NCBI RefSeq assembly: GCF_014235875.1 | Contig: NZ_JACJUK010000003.1 | Location: forward strand, 124,001-188,000 | DNA length: 64,000 bases | Reading direction: 5' to 3' | DNA from: Croceivirga lutea | GTDB taxonomy: Bacteria; Bacteroidota; Bacteroidia; Flavobacteriales; Flavobacteriaceae | In this document: piece by piece, positions 50,369 to 60,181 of the stretch | How the letters are laid out: the number at the start of each line of letters is the position of its first letter | How positions within the stretch are numbered: position 1 is the first letter of the stretch | Made by a program: the position numbers and the translations under genes | Notes under the pieces: generated by a model | The model's database searches: none | The model's input: only the letters and a program-made list of their open reading frames with translations | Told to the model about the DNA's origin: nothing

Positions 50369-52524
50369 ATGTTTTGCAATGCCTCTTGAAACGGCATACT
50401 TGTTAATCTCTTATTTGTAATACGATACACTGCGTTTGCGATAGCTGCTCCAATTGGGCCAAGAGGAGGTTCCCCCACCGGACCAGGAGTTTCTCTACCC
50501 TGTAATAGAATTACCTCTATCTCTTTAGGAGCATGTTTTAGTAATGCCATTTGATATGGTCCGTAAATTGTAGGATTTAATTGACCATCTTTTACGGTCA
50601 TTTTTTCAAATACCGATGCGCTTATACCCATAATAATAGCACCTTCGCATTGTGCTCTTACTTGGTCAGGATTTACGGCCAATCCAGGATCTAACACACA
50701 AGTAACTTTATGAATTTTAATTTGATTTTCCACTATTGAAAGTTCAACAACTTGAGCGCAAGGCGTGCCTGCATCAGTTGAAGCGGCAAATCCCATAGCT
50801 TTACCATTGATAACCGTATCTTGATAGCCTGCTTTTTCAGCAGCGGTTTTAATTACATTACATAAACGCTCACCTGACTTATCATTTTGAATATGTGCTA
50901 AGCGAAAATCAACTGGATTTTTACCAGCTTTTTCAGCTAAAACGTCCATAAAACTTTCCCAAGCAAAAGTATTGGCCAACAACCCTAAACTACGCCACCA
51001 ACTGGTTGCAAAAGGTAACTCTACATGCCAAGATGTTGTTCTAATTTTAGGAATATTTAGGTATTGACAAAACCCGCCACGTATAGCCCCAACATCTGCT
51101 CCTAAAAAAGAATTTAATGCGCTAGGCAATAAGGCAGAATCTATAGCTACATCACCACTAGAAAAATCGTGTTGAAGGTGGGCAATATTTCCATCATCAG
51201 TCAAATTAGCTTTAAGTACATGATGCGTAGGAGGGCGAAACATATCATGCTGAAATTCTTCTTTTCTACTAAAGAAGTATTTCACTGGTTTACCTACCGC
51301 TTTTGACATCACGGCTGCTTGCATTGCGTGTGGTGTATGTAACCTTCTACCAAAACCACCACCCAAAAATGTAGGTACAATATTTACTTTTTCAGTATCA
51401 AGTTCTAATCTTTTAGCCACTTCTTTTTGTGTTATAGCAACTACCTGAGTAGAAAGATATAAGGTAGCCCCTTCTTCTGTGACATTTGCCACTACGCCGT
51501 TGGGTTCAATTTGTGCATGAGCACCAATTGGAGTAGTAAATTCCATTTGCACTTCTGGATCCGAGATTTCAGCACCATTTTTTTGAATTATTGTGGGCTT
51601 ACCATTGCCCACCTTCATTTTATTTTCAATATCCGCTAATTGTAAATTAGTAGGTGCATCCCAAGTTACTTTTATAGCATGCTTTGCATTTTCAGCTTCA
51701 ATAAAGCTTTTGGCTATAACACCTACAAAATCTTCCTCTTCAACAATTTTAAGTACACCAGGCATATTTTGTGCCTTGCTAACATCAGCAGTTATAAAAG
51801 TAGCCCCTATGTGCTCGGGTCTAACTACAGCACCGTAAACCATGTTAGGTATATCTACATCCATCCCAAAAATTGGAGCACCAAATACTTTATCATCTAA
51901 ATCAACACGAGGTACCGATTTACCAATGATTTTATAGTCAGAAATCTTTTTTAATTCTGGGGTATCTACCTCTGGCCATTCTGAAATTTTTTCAGCTAAT
52001 TCTGCAAAGGTTATTTGCTCCCCATTTACTTTTATAACACCGTTTTTAATTTTTAAATCAGATTTTGGCACTCCTAAATTTTCAACAGCAGCAGCCAAAA
52101 TCATTTCTCTCATTGTTGCGGCTAATTCTCTCAAGGGCATCCACAAACTGGCTATAGAAGTACTGCCACCAGTTGCAAAGCTGTCTATATTTCCAGTAAT
52201 AGAAGGTGCATGCACCACCTTAATCATTGCAATAGGTACTTCCAACTCATCTGCGGCCAATTGTGCCATACCAGTGAACGTACCCTGGCCCATTTCTACT
52301 TTTGGAGAATACAGTCTTATTTTATTCGCTGAGGTTAACTCAAACCACAATAAAGGTTCAACTCCACTACCCATATAGGGCGAATCAGCTGAATTGGCGT
52401 AAGCCAATATTTGTCTACGAATAGGATTTCTAAATAGATATGTTCCAACAGCCAAAACACCAGCAGTACCTACTGCACCTCTAACTAAGAATTTTCTTCT
52501 AGAAACTTTTTTATTCTCACCCAT
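50365..52524 (-). CDS. Molybdenum hydroxylase large subunit, isoquinoline-oxidoreductase beta type
   Basis: A 719-aa protein with a twin-arginine signal (VSRRKFLVRGAVGTAGVL). The molybdopterin domains start with KVEMGQGTFTGMAQLAADEL, continue with FLGGGFGRRLHTPHAMQAAV, and end with PGPVGEPPLGPIGAAIANAV, whose Glu is the catalytic base. Such exported hydroxylases oxidise aldehydes or N-heterocycles with cytochrome c as acceptor. It follows its 2Fe-2S subunit by 2 bases. No island operator precedes this unit. Confidence 0.92.
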   Translation of the reverse strand: MGENKKVSRRKFLVRGAVGTAGVLAVGTYLFRNPIRRQILAYANSADSPYMGSGVEPLLWFELTSANKIRLYSPKVEMGQGTFTGMAQLAADELEVPIAMIKVVHAPSITGNIDSFATGGSTSIASLWMPLRELAATMREMILAAAVENLGVPKSDLKIKNGVIKVNGEQITFAELAEKISEWPEVDTPELKKISDYKIIGKSVPRVDLDDKVFGAPIFGMDVDIPNMVYGAVVRPEHIGATFITADVSKAQNMPGVLKIVEEEDFVGVIAKSFIEAENAKHAIKVTWDAPTNLQLADIENKMKVGNGKPTIIQKNGAEISDPEVQMEFTTPIGAHAQIEPNGVVANVTEEGATLYLSTQVVAITQKEVAKRLELDTEKVNIVPTFLGGGFGRRLHTPHAMQAAVMSKAVGKPVKYFFSRKEEFQHDMFRPPTHHVLKANLTDDGNIAHLQHDFSSGDVAIDSALLPSALNSFLGADVGAIRGGFCQYLNIPKIRTTSWHVELPFATSWWRSLGLLANTFAWESFMDVLAEKAGKNPVDFRLAHIQNDKSGERLCNVIKTAAEKAGYQDTVINGKAMGFAASTDAGTPCAQVVELSIVENQIKIHKVTCVLDPGLAVNPDQVRAQCEGAIIMGISASVFEKMTVKDGQLNPTIYGPYQMALLKHAPKEIEVILLQGRETPGPVGEPPLGPIGAAIANAVYRITNKRLTSMPFQEALQNM

Positions 52525-52526
52525 AT

Positions 52527-53018
52527 TTATGAAGTTTTAGAAGTTTCTATTAATTCATTTGCCTTAATTTCCGCTGCTCTTTGAATGGCTTTGCGCATAC
52601 GATAGTATGTTCCGCACCTACAAATGTTGATAATATTTTTATCAATATCTTCATCTGTTGGATTCGGAATTTTTTCTAATAAAGCAGCAGTAGCCATCAT
52701 AAAACCAGGTTGACAATAACCGCATTGTGGAACAACTTTTTCTACCCAAGCTTGTTGAACAGGATGAGGATTGTCTAGTGTTCCTAAGCCTTCAATGGTA
52801 ACCACCTTTTTACCTTCGGCAAACTTTATAGGATAAGAACAAGACCTTACTGCTTCTCCGTTAACATGTATTGTACACGCACCACAGGCTGCTTTTCCAC
52901 AGCCAAATTTGGTGCCTTTTTGCCCTAAGATATCTCGAATTACCCATAGTAATGGGGTCATATCATCTGAAAGCGTAACGGTTTCAGCGCTTCCATTTAA
53001 AGTAAAATTAATTGTCAT
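52527..53018 (-). CDS. Molybdenum hydroxylase 2Fe-2S subunit
   Basis: A 163-aa protein with two iron-sulfur clusters. The plant-type cluster is in GCGKAACGACTIHVNGEAVR, with a further Cys in SCSYPIKF. The second is in PQCGYCQPGFMMA and NICRCGTYYRMRKA. It passes electrons from the molybdenum centre to the heme subunit. There is no signal peptide, so it probably travels to the periplasm folded with the Tat-signal large subunit. It lies 6 bases behind the cytochrome gene. Confidence 0.94.
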   Translation of the reverse strand: MTINFTLNGSAETVTLSDDMTPLLWVIRDILGQKGTKFGCGKAACGACTIHVNGEAVRSCSYPIKFAEGKKVVTIEGLGTLDNPHPVQQAWVEKVVPQCGYCQPGFMMATAALLEKIPNPTDEDIDKNIINICRCGTYYRMRKAIQRAAEIKANELIETSKTS

Positions 53019-53024
53019 AATAAT

Positions 53025-53636
53025 TTAGTTAACTGGTATTACAGCCCCATTGGCAAACCATTCTTCCACAACTTGAATATATTCTTCCTTAGAAATTGGT
53101 GGTGTTTCTCTTAAATTTCCATTAGCATCAACCCCAGGTTCCCAAGCCCACAATACCAATTTGTCTTGTGTTAAATGTTCTACCAACGCTTTATGGTCTT
53201 TACCACCATTGGTTGATTTGTCTAATAAACGTTGGGCTATTTGCTCATGAGATAATCCTTGCCAACCCATTGAAGCAGGGGCCAATGCCCAATGTGGTGC
53301 CCCAGGAACCCCAGAGTAAGGATTGTTTTCTGATTGATGGCACGTATTACAGCTTGTTGCTTTAAAGCCGTGGTCATCTTCACCCCTAGCCATATCAAAA
53401 TAGTGCGGATGACGGTCTATACCTTGTTTTGGGATATTATCATTGGGGTGACAATTCATACATCTTGGATGTGTAAGCACATCCATTAATTTGGAAAAGT
53501 TTTCTGTATTGTCTGCAGCCGAGATTTCCAAACTGTCTAATGGAATATAGTCTCCATTAGAATTAATTGAATTAGCTACAACCATTATGGTGAGTAAACC
53601 TATGGCAACAAATAAAACAATTCGATTACTATTCAT
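53025..53636 (-). CDS. Diheme cytochrome c subunit of the molybdenum hydroxylase
   Basis: About 203 aa from ATG 53636 (MNSNRIVLFVAIGLLTIMVV), a good signal anchor; a start 16 codons upstream would bury it. Two heme motifs are present: RCMNCHPND near residue ~60 and SCNTCHQSE near ~95. The rest carries HWALAPASMGWQGLSHEQIA. It should accept electrons from the 2Fe-2S subunit and deliver them to the respiratory chain. It is first in the three-gene operon. Confidence 0.88.
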   Translation of the reverse strand: MNSNRIVLFVAIGLLTIMVVANSINSNGDYIPLDSLEISAADNTENFSKLMDVLTHPRCMNCHPNDNIPKQGIDRHPHYFDMARGEDDHGFKATSCNTCHQSENNPYSGVPGAPHWALAPASMGWQGLSHEQIAQRLLDKSTNGGKDHKALVEHLTQDKLVLWAWEPGVDANGNLRETPPISKEEYIQVVEEWFANGAVIPVN

Positions 53637-53776
53637 GTACAAGTTTTCTCCAAGATACAAATAATAAGAGCCTTGTTGAAACAATTAAAAACATCACTAA
53701 AACGGTTGATTTGTATAAGACAAGATGTCTTTATTATACTAAAAAACTCAACATTTAGAATATGGGTTAATCATAA

Positions 53777-54010
<234 letters not shown>

Positions 54011-54138
54011 TTTTACGGTCAATTTTAAAGTTTTGTTAAACAAATTAATAGCATTAAAGAACAACTTAAATGAGCAAAACCACAGTATTACAGAGCTGTA
54101 ATTTAGTGGAAGACAACATTGAAAATATAAAATAGACT

Positions 54139-54702
54139 ATGAAATTAGAGAACAAAAAAGTTGCGGTATTAGCAACAAACGGATTTGAAAAATCAGAATT
54201 ATTTGAACCATATAATGCACTCAAAAATGAGGGAGCTCAAGTAGATATTATTTCTATTAAAGAGGGCGTGATTAAAAGTTGGGATGGTGATAATTGGGGC
54301 AAAAGCATTAAAGTTGATAAATTGGTAACTAATGCAACCGAAAAAGATTATAATGCTTTAGTATTACCAGGCGGTGTGGCAAATCCTGATACCCTAAGAA
54401 CAGATGAAGATGCACTAAACTTCATTAGAGCCTTTTTTAAAAGTGGCAAGCCAGTATCTGCAATTTGCCATGCACCATGGTTGTTAGTTAGTGCTGATGT
54501 TATTGAAAATAGAAAAGTAACGTCTTACCATAGTATTAAAGACGATGTTATAAATGCTGGCGCTAATTGGGTAAATGAAGAAGTTGTGGTAGACGAAGGT
54601 TTAACCACCAGCAGAAATCCTGACGATTTGCCAGCTTTCATATCAAAAACCATTGAAGAAATTAAAGAAGGTAAACACGAAGAGCAAACGGCGAACGCAT
54701 AA
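54139..54702 (+). CDS. DJ-1/PfpI-family protein
   Basis: A 187-aa cytoplasmic protein of the type-1 glutamine-amidotransferase-like fold. The nucleophile elbow is in VSAICHAPWLLVSADV (Cys), and the Glu of the acid position lies in TNGFEKSELFEPYN. PfpI-like proteins are stress-induced and act as glyoxalases or deglycases; the substrate is not known. It is followed by a strong terminator. Confidence 0.9.
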   Translation: MKLENKKVAVLATNGFEKSELFEPYNALKNEGAQVDIISIKEGVIKSWDGDNWGKSIKVDKLVTNATEKDYNALVLPGGVANPDTLRTDEDALNFIRAFFKSGKPVSAICHAPWLLVSADVIENRKVTSYHSIKDDVINAGANWVNEEVVVDEGLTTSRNPDDLPAFISKTIEEIKEGKHEEQTANA

Positions 54703-54723
54703 ATTTTTGAAACATTTTACATG

Positions 54724-54757
54724 ATGCTGAAGCGAAAGACTTTCGCTTCAGCATTTT
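54724..54757 (+). terminator. Strong terminator after the PfpI gene
   Basis: TGCTGAAGCGAAAG (54725-54738) pairs with CTTTCGCTTCAGCA (54740-54753), 14 bp in name, with a minimal loop; a T-run follows. Confidence 0.88.
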
Positions 54758-54774
54758 CTAATTAAAACACTATC

Positions 54775-56295
54775 ATGGCAATAATAGGGAATATTATAAA
54801 AGGCGTAATTAATTTAACCGGAGAGTTAACTTCTAACAAAAACCCCGTTGAAGAGCAAGAAGAGGTTTTAAAAACACTCTTAACCACTGCTAGAGATACC
54901 AAGTTTGGAGAACATTACCATTTTAATTCTATCCTAAATGCTGAACATACAGCCCAAGAATTCGCTAATAAGGTTCCATACCATGATTACAATCAAATAA
55001 ATACCCAATGGTGGTCACAGCTACACAAAGGTGAAACAAATGTAACTTGGCCTGGAACACCAGATTACTTTGCGCTAAGCTCAGGTACAACTGGTAAAAC
55101 AAGTAAACGCATACCTGTAACCAACGACATGGTAAAAGCCATTAGAAACGCAGGTATTCAGCAAGTTTTAGCCTTACATAATTTTGATATTCCAGCTGAT
55201 TTTTTTGAAAAAGAAATTATGATGCTTGGGAGTTCAACTGATTTAGAAAAACGCGAAGGACATTTAGAGGGTGAAATAAGTGGAATTAGTGCTAGTAATA
55301 TTCCGTTTTGGTTTAAAGGATATTACAAACCAGGAGAAGAAATTGCTAAAATTGATGATTGGGATGATAGAGTTACAAAAATTGCCAAAGAAGCAGCCAA
55401 TTGGGATATTGGAGCACTGAGTGGCATTCCCTCTTGGATGGAACTTATGATGAAAAAAGTCATTGAAACTCACAATTTAAAGCACATCCACGAAATATGG
55501 CCCAATTTACAGGTGTATACTTCTGGTGGTGTTGCCTTTGACCCTTATGAAAAGAGTTTTAATGCACTGCTAGGAAAGCCCATTACTATAATTGACACCT
55601 ATTTGGCTTCTGAAGGATTTATGGCATTTCAAGCACGACCAGAAACTGATGCCATGCGATTAATTACTGATAATGGCGTTTATTTTGAATTCGTACCATT
55701 TGAGCCAGAATATATTCAAGCTGATGGCTCCTTATCACAAGACGCACCTTCCTTAACATTATCTGAAGTTGAAAAGAATCAAGATTACGTTCTAATTATT
55801 TCTACTGTTTCAGGAACGTGGAGATATTTAATTGGCGATACTATTGAATTTACAGATGTAGAACGCGCAGAAATTAAAATAACAGGTAGAACCAAATTCT
55901 TTTTAAATACAGTTGGTTCACAACTATCAGTAAACAAACTAAATGACGGAATTAAACATTTAGAAGAAAAATTCGAGATAAAGCTTCCAGAATACACCTT
56001 GTGTGCTAAAAGATTTGATGACGGTTTTTACCATTCGTGGTATCTAGGTACCGAAAATGATTTAGACGGTAACACCTTGGCTAAAGCTTTAGACACTTTT
56101 CTTAAAGAGGCCAACAAAAACTACCGAGTGGCACGCAGTAAAGCCTTAGAAGGTGTTAAGGTGACCCTAATAAAACCTGAAATATTTTACGAATGGAGTG
56201 GTGCTAATAAAAAGAAAGGCGGACAAGTAAAAATGGAAAGGGTAATGGGAGAAGAAAAATTTGCCGAATGGGAAGCCTTTGTTCAAAAACAATAA
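54775..56295 (+). CDS. GH3-like acyl-adenylating enzyme
   Basis: A 506-aa protein of the GH3 (auxin-responsive promoter) family, members of the ANL adenylation superfamily. The ATP loop is FALSSGTTGKTSKRIPVT. VYTSGGVAFDPYEKSF and LIGDTIEFTD follow in the right order, then the ITGRTKFFLNTVGSQLS region. Plant GH3 joins amino acids to jasmonate or indole acetate; the substrate of the bacterial proteins is unknown. It starts 72 bases after the PfpI stop, behind the terminator. Confidence 0.87.
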   Translation: MAIIGNIIKGVINLTGELTSNKNPVEEQEEVLKTLLTTARDTKFGEHYHFNSILNAEHTAQEFANKVPYHDYNQINTQWWSQLHKGETNVTWPGTPDYFALSSGTTGKTSKRIPVTNDMVKAIRNAGIQQVLALHNFDIPADFFEKEIMMLGSSTDLEKREGHLEGEISGISASNIPFWFKGYYKPGEEIAKIDDWDDRVTKIAKEAANWDIGALSGIPSWMELMMKKVIETHNLKHIHEIWPNLQVYTSGGVAFDPYEKSFNALLGKPITIIDTYLASEGFMAFQARPETDAMRLITDNGVYFEFVPFEPEYIQADGSLSQDAPSLTLSEVEKNQDYVLIISTVSGTWRYLIGDTIEFTDVERAEIKITGRTKFFLNTVGSQLSVNKLNDGIKHLEEKFEIKLPEYTLCAKRFDDGFYHSWYLGTENDLDGNTLAKALDTFLKEANKNYRVARSKALEGVKVTLIKPEIFYEWSGANKKKGGQVKMERVMGEEKFAEWEAFVQKQ

Positions 56296-56310
56296 TTCTT
56301 AGTTAGATAC

Positions 56311-56928
56311 TCAATCAACTTTGTCAATCATCTGCATTATTTCCTCTGGAGATAAATAAAATTTACGCATTCTATTTTTATACGTTTCTGAAATTTCAGC
56401 ATGGTCAAGTATAAAACGTTTTGTTGCAATAATATAATCACCCATACCTCTGTCTACTGCAACAGAATCAGCAGTACGTTCTGCATGTTTTATATAATCT
56501 ACTGAAAATAAATAGTGAAGCCCAAAACCTAATAAGTTTAAATTATCTCTACTTTGATAATCTACAATATGACCTAGTTCATGGCCTAACCAACCAATCA
56601 TTACTTCTTTTGGGATGTCTTTTGTGTTAAATTCTTTATCTGATATTTTAATATGCTTACTTATTAAAACCACATAGCTTCTTTTTTTTCGAGATTTAAA
56701 AAAACTCGAAAATTTTGGCTGGGCTTGCATAGTAGATTTTTTAATGTGCTCCTTAAATTTAAATTCAATTGGTATTTCATTTAAATCTGGATAATAGGAA
56801 AGCGCAATTTCAACTTCTTCAGAAATTGTCTTGGGAGCCTTAAAAATTGGTTGTTGCTTCATAACATTAATTACAAAAAATAGCATACCGCTTATGGTTA
56901 AAAAAACGAGGAATTTTTTAAGCTTCAT
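56311..56928 (-). CDS. Membrane-anchored zinc metallopeptidase-like protein
   Basis: A 205-aa protein with an N-terminal membrane anchor (FLVFLTISGMLFFVINVM). The zinc motif HELGHIVDYQSRD (HExxH) lies near residue 117, with a possible third ligand in KHAERTADSVAVDRG. Family relationship beyond zincins is not clear. It faces the periplasm. A possible 31-codon frame lies just upstream. It converges on the GH3 gene at 16 bases. Confidence 0.78.
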   Translation of the reverse strand: MKLKKFLVFLTISGMLFFVINVMKQQPIFKAPKTISEEVEIALSYYPDLNEIPIEFKFKEHIKKSTMQAQPKFSSFFKSRKKRSYVVLISKHIKISDKEFNTKDIPKEVMIGWLGHELGHIVDYQSRDNLNLLGFGLHYLFSVDYIKHAERTADSVAVDRGMGDYIIATKRFILDHAEISETYKNRMRKFYLSPEEIMQMIDKVD

Positions 56929-56937
56929 TAATTTAAT

Positions 56938-57033
56938 TTACGAGGATATGGGTAAGAATTTTATCAGTTTTAATAAGCTTAAATAGAATAGGATTATAAC
57001 CCAAAAGGTGATGTTTTTAAATACTGTTTTCAT
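56938..57033 (-). CDS. Possible 31-aa membrane peptide
   Basis: An ATG-started 31-codon frame, MKTVFKNITFWVIILFYLSL followed by LKLIKFLPISS: one basic start and a hydrophobic helix. It ends 9 bases before the metallopeptidase start. It could be a real micro-protein or chance; there is no further support. Confidence 0.3.
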   Translation of the reverse strand: MKTVFKNITFWVIILFYLSLLKLIKFLPISS

Positions 57034-57106
57034 CGCTTTTATTTTACTTCAAAGTAGCCAAAAGCAATGTGTTTTTTTATTCTATTCTATTTAATGATTG
57101 ACCCTT

Positions 57107-58528
57107 TTAAAGTAGAGGACTCATAAATTTTGCCAAACCTTCTAAAAACTTTTGATATCGTGGTCTAGCTTTAAAACTATCAAAATGTAACTGTGCTAAA
57201 GGCTTACAATATTTATCTAGACTTTTAGCAATACTTTGCGCTAATTTTTCATCATAAATAAGCGCATTAGTTTCGTAGTTGTGTTCAAAGCTTCTATAGT
57301 CAAAATTTCCAGAACCCACAGAAGCAATGCTATCATCTACAATTAACACCTTACTATGAGAAAATTCATTTCTTAAATAGATTTCTACACCTACACTAAG
57401 AAGCGATTCAAAATTGGAAAACATACTGTATTTAGCTATTAGAGAATCTGACTTTTTAGGAACGATAAGTTTGATTTTTATACCGCTCAAAGCAACAATT
57501 TTCATAGCTTCTAAAAATGCAATTCCGGGTATAAAATATGGGTTAGCTATTGTTATACTTTTCTCTGCTAAATGCATCATAGCAATATATTGCTGCATAA
57601 TTACAGATTGCGGAGAGTCTGGCCCACCAGACACAATTTGCACTATAGAATTGCCTTCTTCTGTAGGTTTAGGCAAATACTTTTTATTGAGTAAGCCTTC
57701 TTCCTTACTAGCAAAAAAATAGTCTTTAATAAAAATTCTATGTAGACTGTTTACTACTGGTCCTTTAAGCATTAGATGTAAATCTTCCCATTTACCTAAA
57801 GGGTTATCGTAGGTTATATATTTATCTGTAACATTTACGCCACCAGTAAAGCCAATTTTTCCGTCTACTATGACTATTTTTCTATGATTTCTATAGTTTA
57901 ACGTATATAAAAGGTTTCCAAATCGTATGGGTAAAATAGGATATATTTTAACACCAATTTCTTGCAACTGTTTTTTCGGCTTTCCTCGCATTTTATAACT
58001 TCCAAAAGAGTCATAAATAATGCGCACTTCAACTCCTTCTTCTATTTTAGATTTTAACAAAGGGCACAACCTATTAAAAAGCTGACCTTGTTCAAGAATA
58101 AAATACTGCATATGCACAAAGTGATGCGCATTTTCTATGGCACTAAATATGTGCTCAAAAGTATCTTCGCCATCTTTTAATAGTGTAACCTTGTTACCAG
58201 AAGAAGCGTATAGGAAAGAATTTTTTTCTATTAATTGCACTAGCTTTTTAAAGCCACTTTCATGGTCGAATGGAGTGCTCTCAACGGCAATAATCTCTCT
58301 ATTTTCGCCATCATAGAGTTGCCGTTTTAAACTGTGTCTTAGTCTGAAGAATTTGAATTTTTTTCTATTAACACCAAAAAAATAATAGCAAAGTGGACCT
58401 AGAAAAGGGAGAAAAATTGAAGCTAGCACCCAAGCAATTGACTTTGTTGGTCTAGAACCATAAAAAATTATGGTTACAACGGCCCAAAGGGTAATTAATA
58501 TGTAGCTATATATCCAAAAGTTCTGCAT
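57107..58528 (-). CDS. cls: Cardiolipin synthase (PLD type)
   Basis: A 473-aa membrane-bound enzyme with two N-terminal helices and two phospholipase-D motifs: NYRNHRKIVIVDGKIGFTGG and EFSHSKVLIVDDSIASVGSG (H-x-K-x4-D). It joins two phosphatidylglycerols to cardiolipin. The N-terminal helix pair (residues ~1-55, with PLCYYFFGVNRKKFK) is typical of bacterial ClsA-type enzymes. Monocistronic, divergent from the AsmA-like pair. Confidence 0.93.
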   Translation of the reverse strand: MQNFWIYSYILITLWAVVTIIFYGSRPTKSIAWVLASIFLPFLGPLCYYFFGVNRKKFKFFRLRHSLKRQLYDGENREIIAVESTPFDHESGFKKLVQLIEKNSFLYASSGNKVTLLKDGEDTFEHIFSAIENAHHFVHMQYFILEQGQLFNRLCPLLKSKIEEGVEVRIIYDSFGSYKMRGKPKKQLQEIGVKIYPILPIRFGNLLYTLNYRNHRKIVIVDGKIGFTGGVNVTDKYITYDNPLGKWEDLHLMLKGPVVNSLHRIFIKDYFFASKEEGLLNKKYLPKPTEEGNSIVQIVSGGPDSPQSVIMQQYIAMMHLAEKSITIANPYFIPGIAFLEAMKIVALSGIKIKLIVPKKSDSLIAKYSMFSNFESLLSVGVEIYLRNEFSHSKVLIVDDSIASVGSGNFDYRSFEHNYETNALIYDEKLAQSIAKSLDKYCKPLAQLHFDSFKARPRYQKFLEGLAKFMSPLL

Positions 58529-58644
58529 ACCATTCTAATATACGTTTAAATAATATCCTTAAACAAACGGGTGAGGCTTTTGACTTAACAATAATTTTAA
58601 TACAGTTAAACTTAACCTACTTTCGGGTATATCTTCCCTTTTAA

Positions 58645-60180
58645 ATGAAAAAAATCGCACCATCTAAACTTATTAAGTTACTGATAGCACTTTTGGTTAT
58701 AGGAATTTTTGTTTTTATCGCATTTAATTATGGTAATTCGTTCATTGAAAAAAAGCTTCGAAACAACCAGAAATTAAATGAATTTGTTGCATTTAGCTCT
58801 GTGGAAGTTAGCATTTTAAATAAGACAATTGTTTTTAACGAACTTAAATCTAAAAGAGAAATTTCTTTTATGAAGAATGCTGTTAAAGGTTCAATAACTA
58901 AGGTTAAAGTTCAAGATTTTAATCTATGGTCATATCTAACCAAGAAAAATATTGAAATAGGCAAGATTCATTTTACTAAACCTGCTTTATCATTATATAA
59001 AAACTCAACCCCTAAATCAATTAAGACAGATAGCACGGCAAAAAACAAAATTTATATTAAAGAAATTATTCTCAATAATGGTTCTCTTTTACAATTAGAC
59101 AGCATACAAGAAGATACTATTCTATCTCTTTATAAATTAAACAGTATAATAAAGAATGTTACAATTGATGGTGAAAAAACCAGACAAAAACCAGTACCAA
59201 AACTAGAAAAACTCAGCTTTAAAAACCTAGAATATACTCTAGGCGAATGGGAAAAAATTAGTGTACAGAATTTACTGTTCCAAAACAACAACCTAACCGC
59301 TCAACACTTTTTATTAGCAACTATTTACAGCAAAAATGAATTATCTCAATATTTACCAAAAGAAAGGGATTATTACCATATTGAAATACCAGAAATTCAA
59401 CTACAAAAAGTAAAGGTTCTTTCTAACAATAAGCTAACAATACAATTAGATAAAATTTCAATTATTGAACCCCTTTTTGAATTTTACAGAGACAAATTAT
59501 TACCAGATGACTTTACAACTAAAGCGTTTATCACCAATCAATTTAAACAGGTTCAAATTCCAATAAATATTGATGCTTTTGCATTGCATAACGGACACTT
59601 AAAATACGCCGAACGAACCTCTTTAAAAAGAGAGCCTAAACCATTAGAATTAGAAGAAATTCATGTTGAAATACAGGAGTTAAATTTTCCTTTAGATAGT
59701 ACCTTACATATTCAAACAAGTTCTCAATTAATGGGTAACGGTCAATTTAATCTAGATTGGACATTTGAGAACCCAGCAAAATCAACCGCCTTTTTAACTA
59801 AAGGAGAATTATCTCATTTTAATACCACTACACTAAATCCTTTTTTAAGAGCTAACCTAAATGTAGAGGTTGAAGGTGAAATAGATAAAATGTACTTCAC
59901 ATTTAGCGGTGACAGTTATCGTACCACAGGTGATATGAAAATGAATTATGACGACTTTAAATTTAAAGTACTTCGAAAAGATTTATTGGGAGTTAATAAA
60001 TTACTTACGGGTATTGTTAACCTGTTTACCAATGATGGTTCAAAAACAGACGCTGAAGGTTACCGCTATGGAAAAATTGAAACAGAACGTGTAGCTCATA
60101 AATCATTTTTCAACTATCAATGGTTAGCAATACAATCTGGTATTAAAGAAACGGTTACCGGAAATGGAAAAAAAGACTAA
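58645..60180 (+). CDS. AsmA/DUF748-like inner-membrane-anchored protein
   Basis: A 511-aa protein with one N-terminal helix (LLIALLVIGIFVFIAFNYG) and a long beta-rich periplasmic part. The repeats of short beta strands (KIYIKEIILNNGSLLQLDS, HVEIQELNFPLDSTLHIQ) and the C-terminal segment LNVEVEGEIDKMYFTFSG look like the AsmA/DUF748 group, which moves or controls phospholipids between membranes. Identity is low to any single family. It is followed, 1 base after the stop, by a related-looking protein. Confidence 0.72.
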   Translation: MKKIAPSKLIKLLIALLVIGIFVFIAFNYGNSFIEKKLRNNQKLNEFVAFSSVEVSILNKTIVFNELKSKREISFMKNAVKGSITKVKVQDFNLWSYLTKKNIEIGKIHFTKPALSLYKNSTPKSIKTDSTAKNKIYIKEIILNNGSLLQLDSIQEDTILSLYKLNSIIKNVTIDGEKTRQKPVPKLEKLSFKNLEYTLGEWEKISVQNLLFQNNNLTAQHFLLATIYSKNELSQYLPKERDYYHIEIPEIQLQKVKVLSNNKLTIQLDKISIIEPLFEFYRDKLLPDDFTTKAFITNQFKQVQIPINIDAFALHNGHLKYAERTSLKREPKPLELEEIHVEIQELNFPLDSTLHIQTSSQLMGNGQFNLDWTFENPAKSTAFLTKGELSHFNTTTLNPFLRANLNVEVEGEIDKMYFTFSGDSYRTTGDMKMNYDDFKFKVLRKDLLGVNKLLTGIVNLFTNDGSKTDAEGYRYGKIETERVAHKSFFNYQWLAIQSGIKETVTGNGKKD

Positions 60181-60181
60181 A

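Noticed and set aside
53637-53760. Operator for the molybdenum hydroxylase operon
   Set aside because: No GTAAC/GTTAC palindrome is found; only weak FNR-like half sites occur in AT-rich DNA.
54070-54135. A 21-codon ATG frame just before the PfpI gene
   Set aside because: It has no hydrophobic, charged or motif pattern and lies in ordinary promoter DNA; too short to support.
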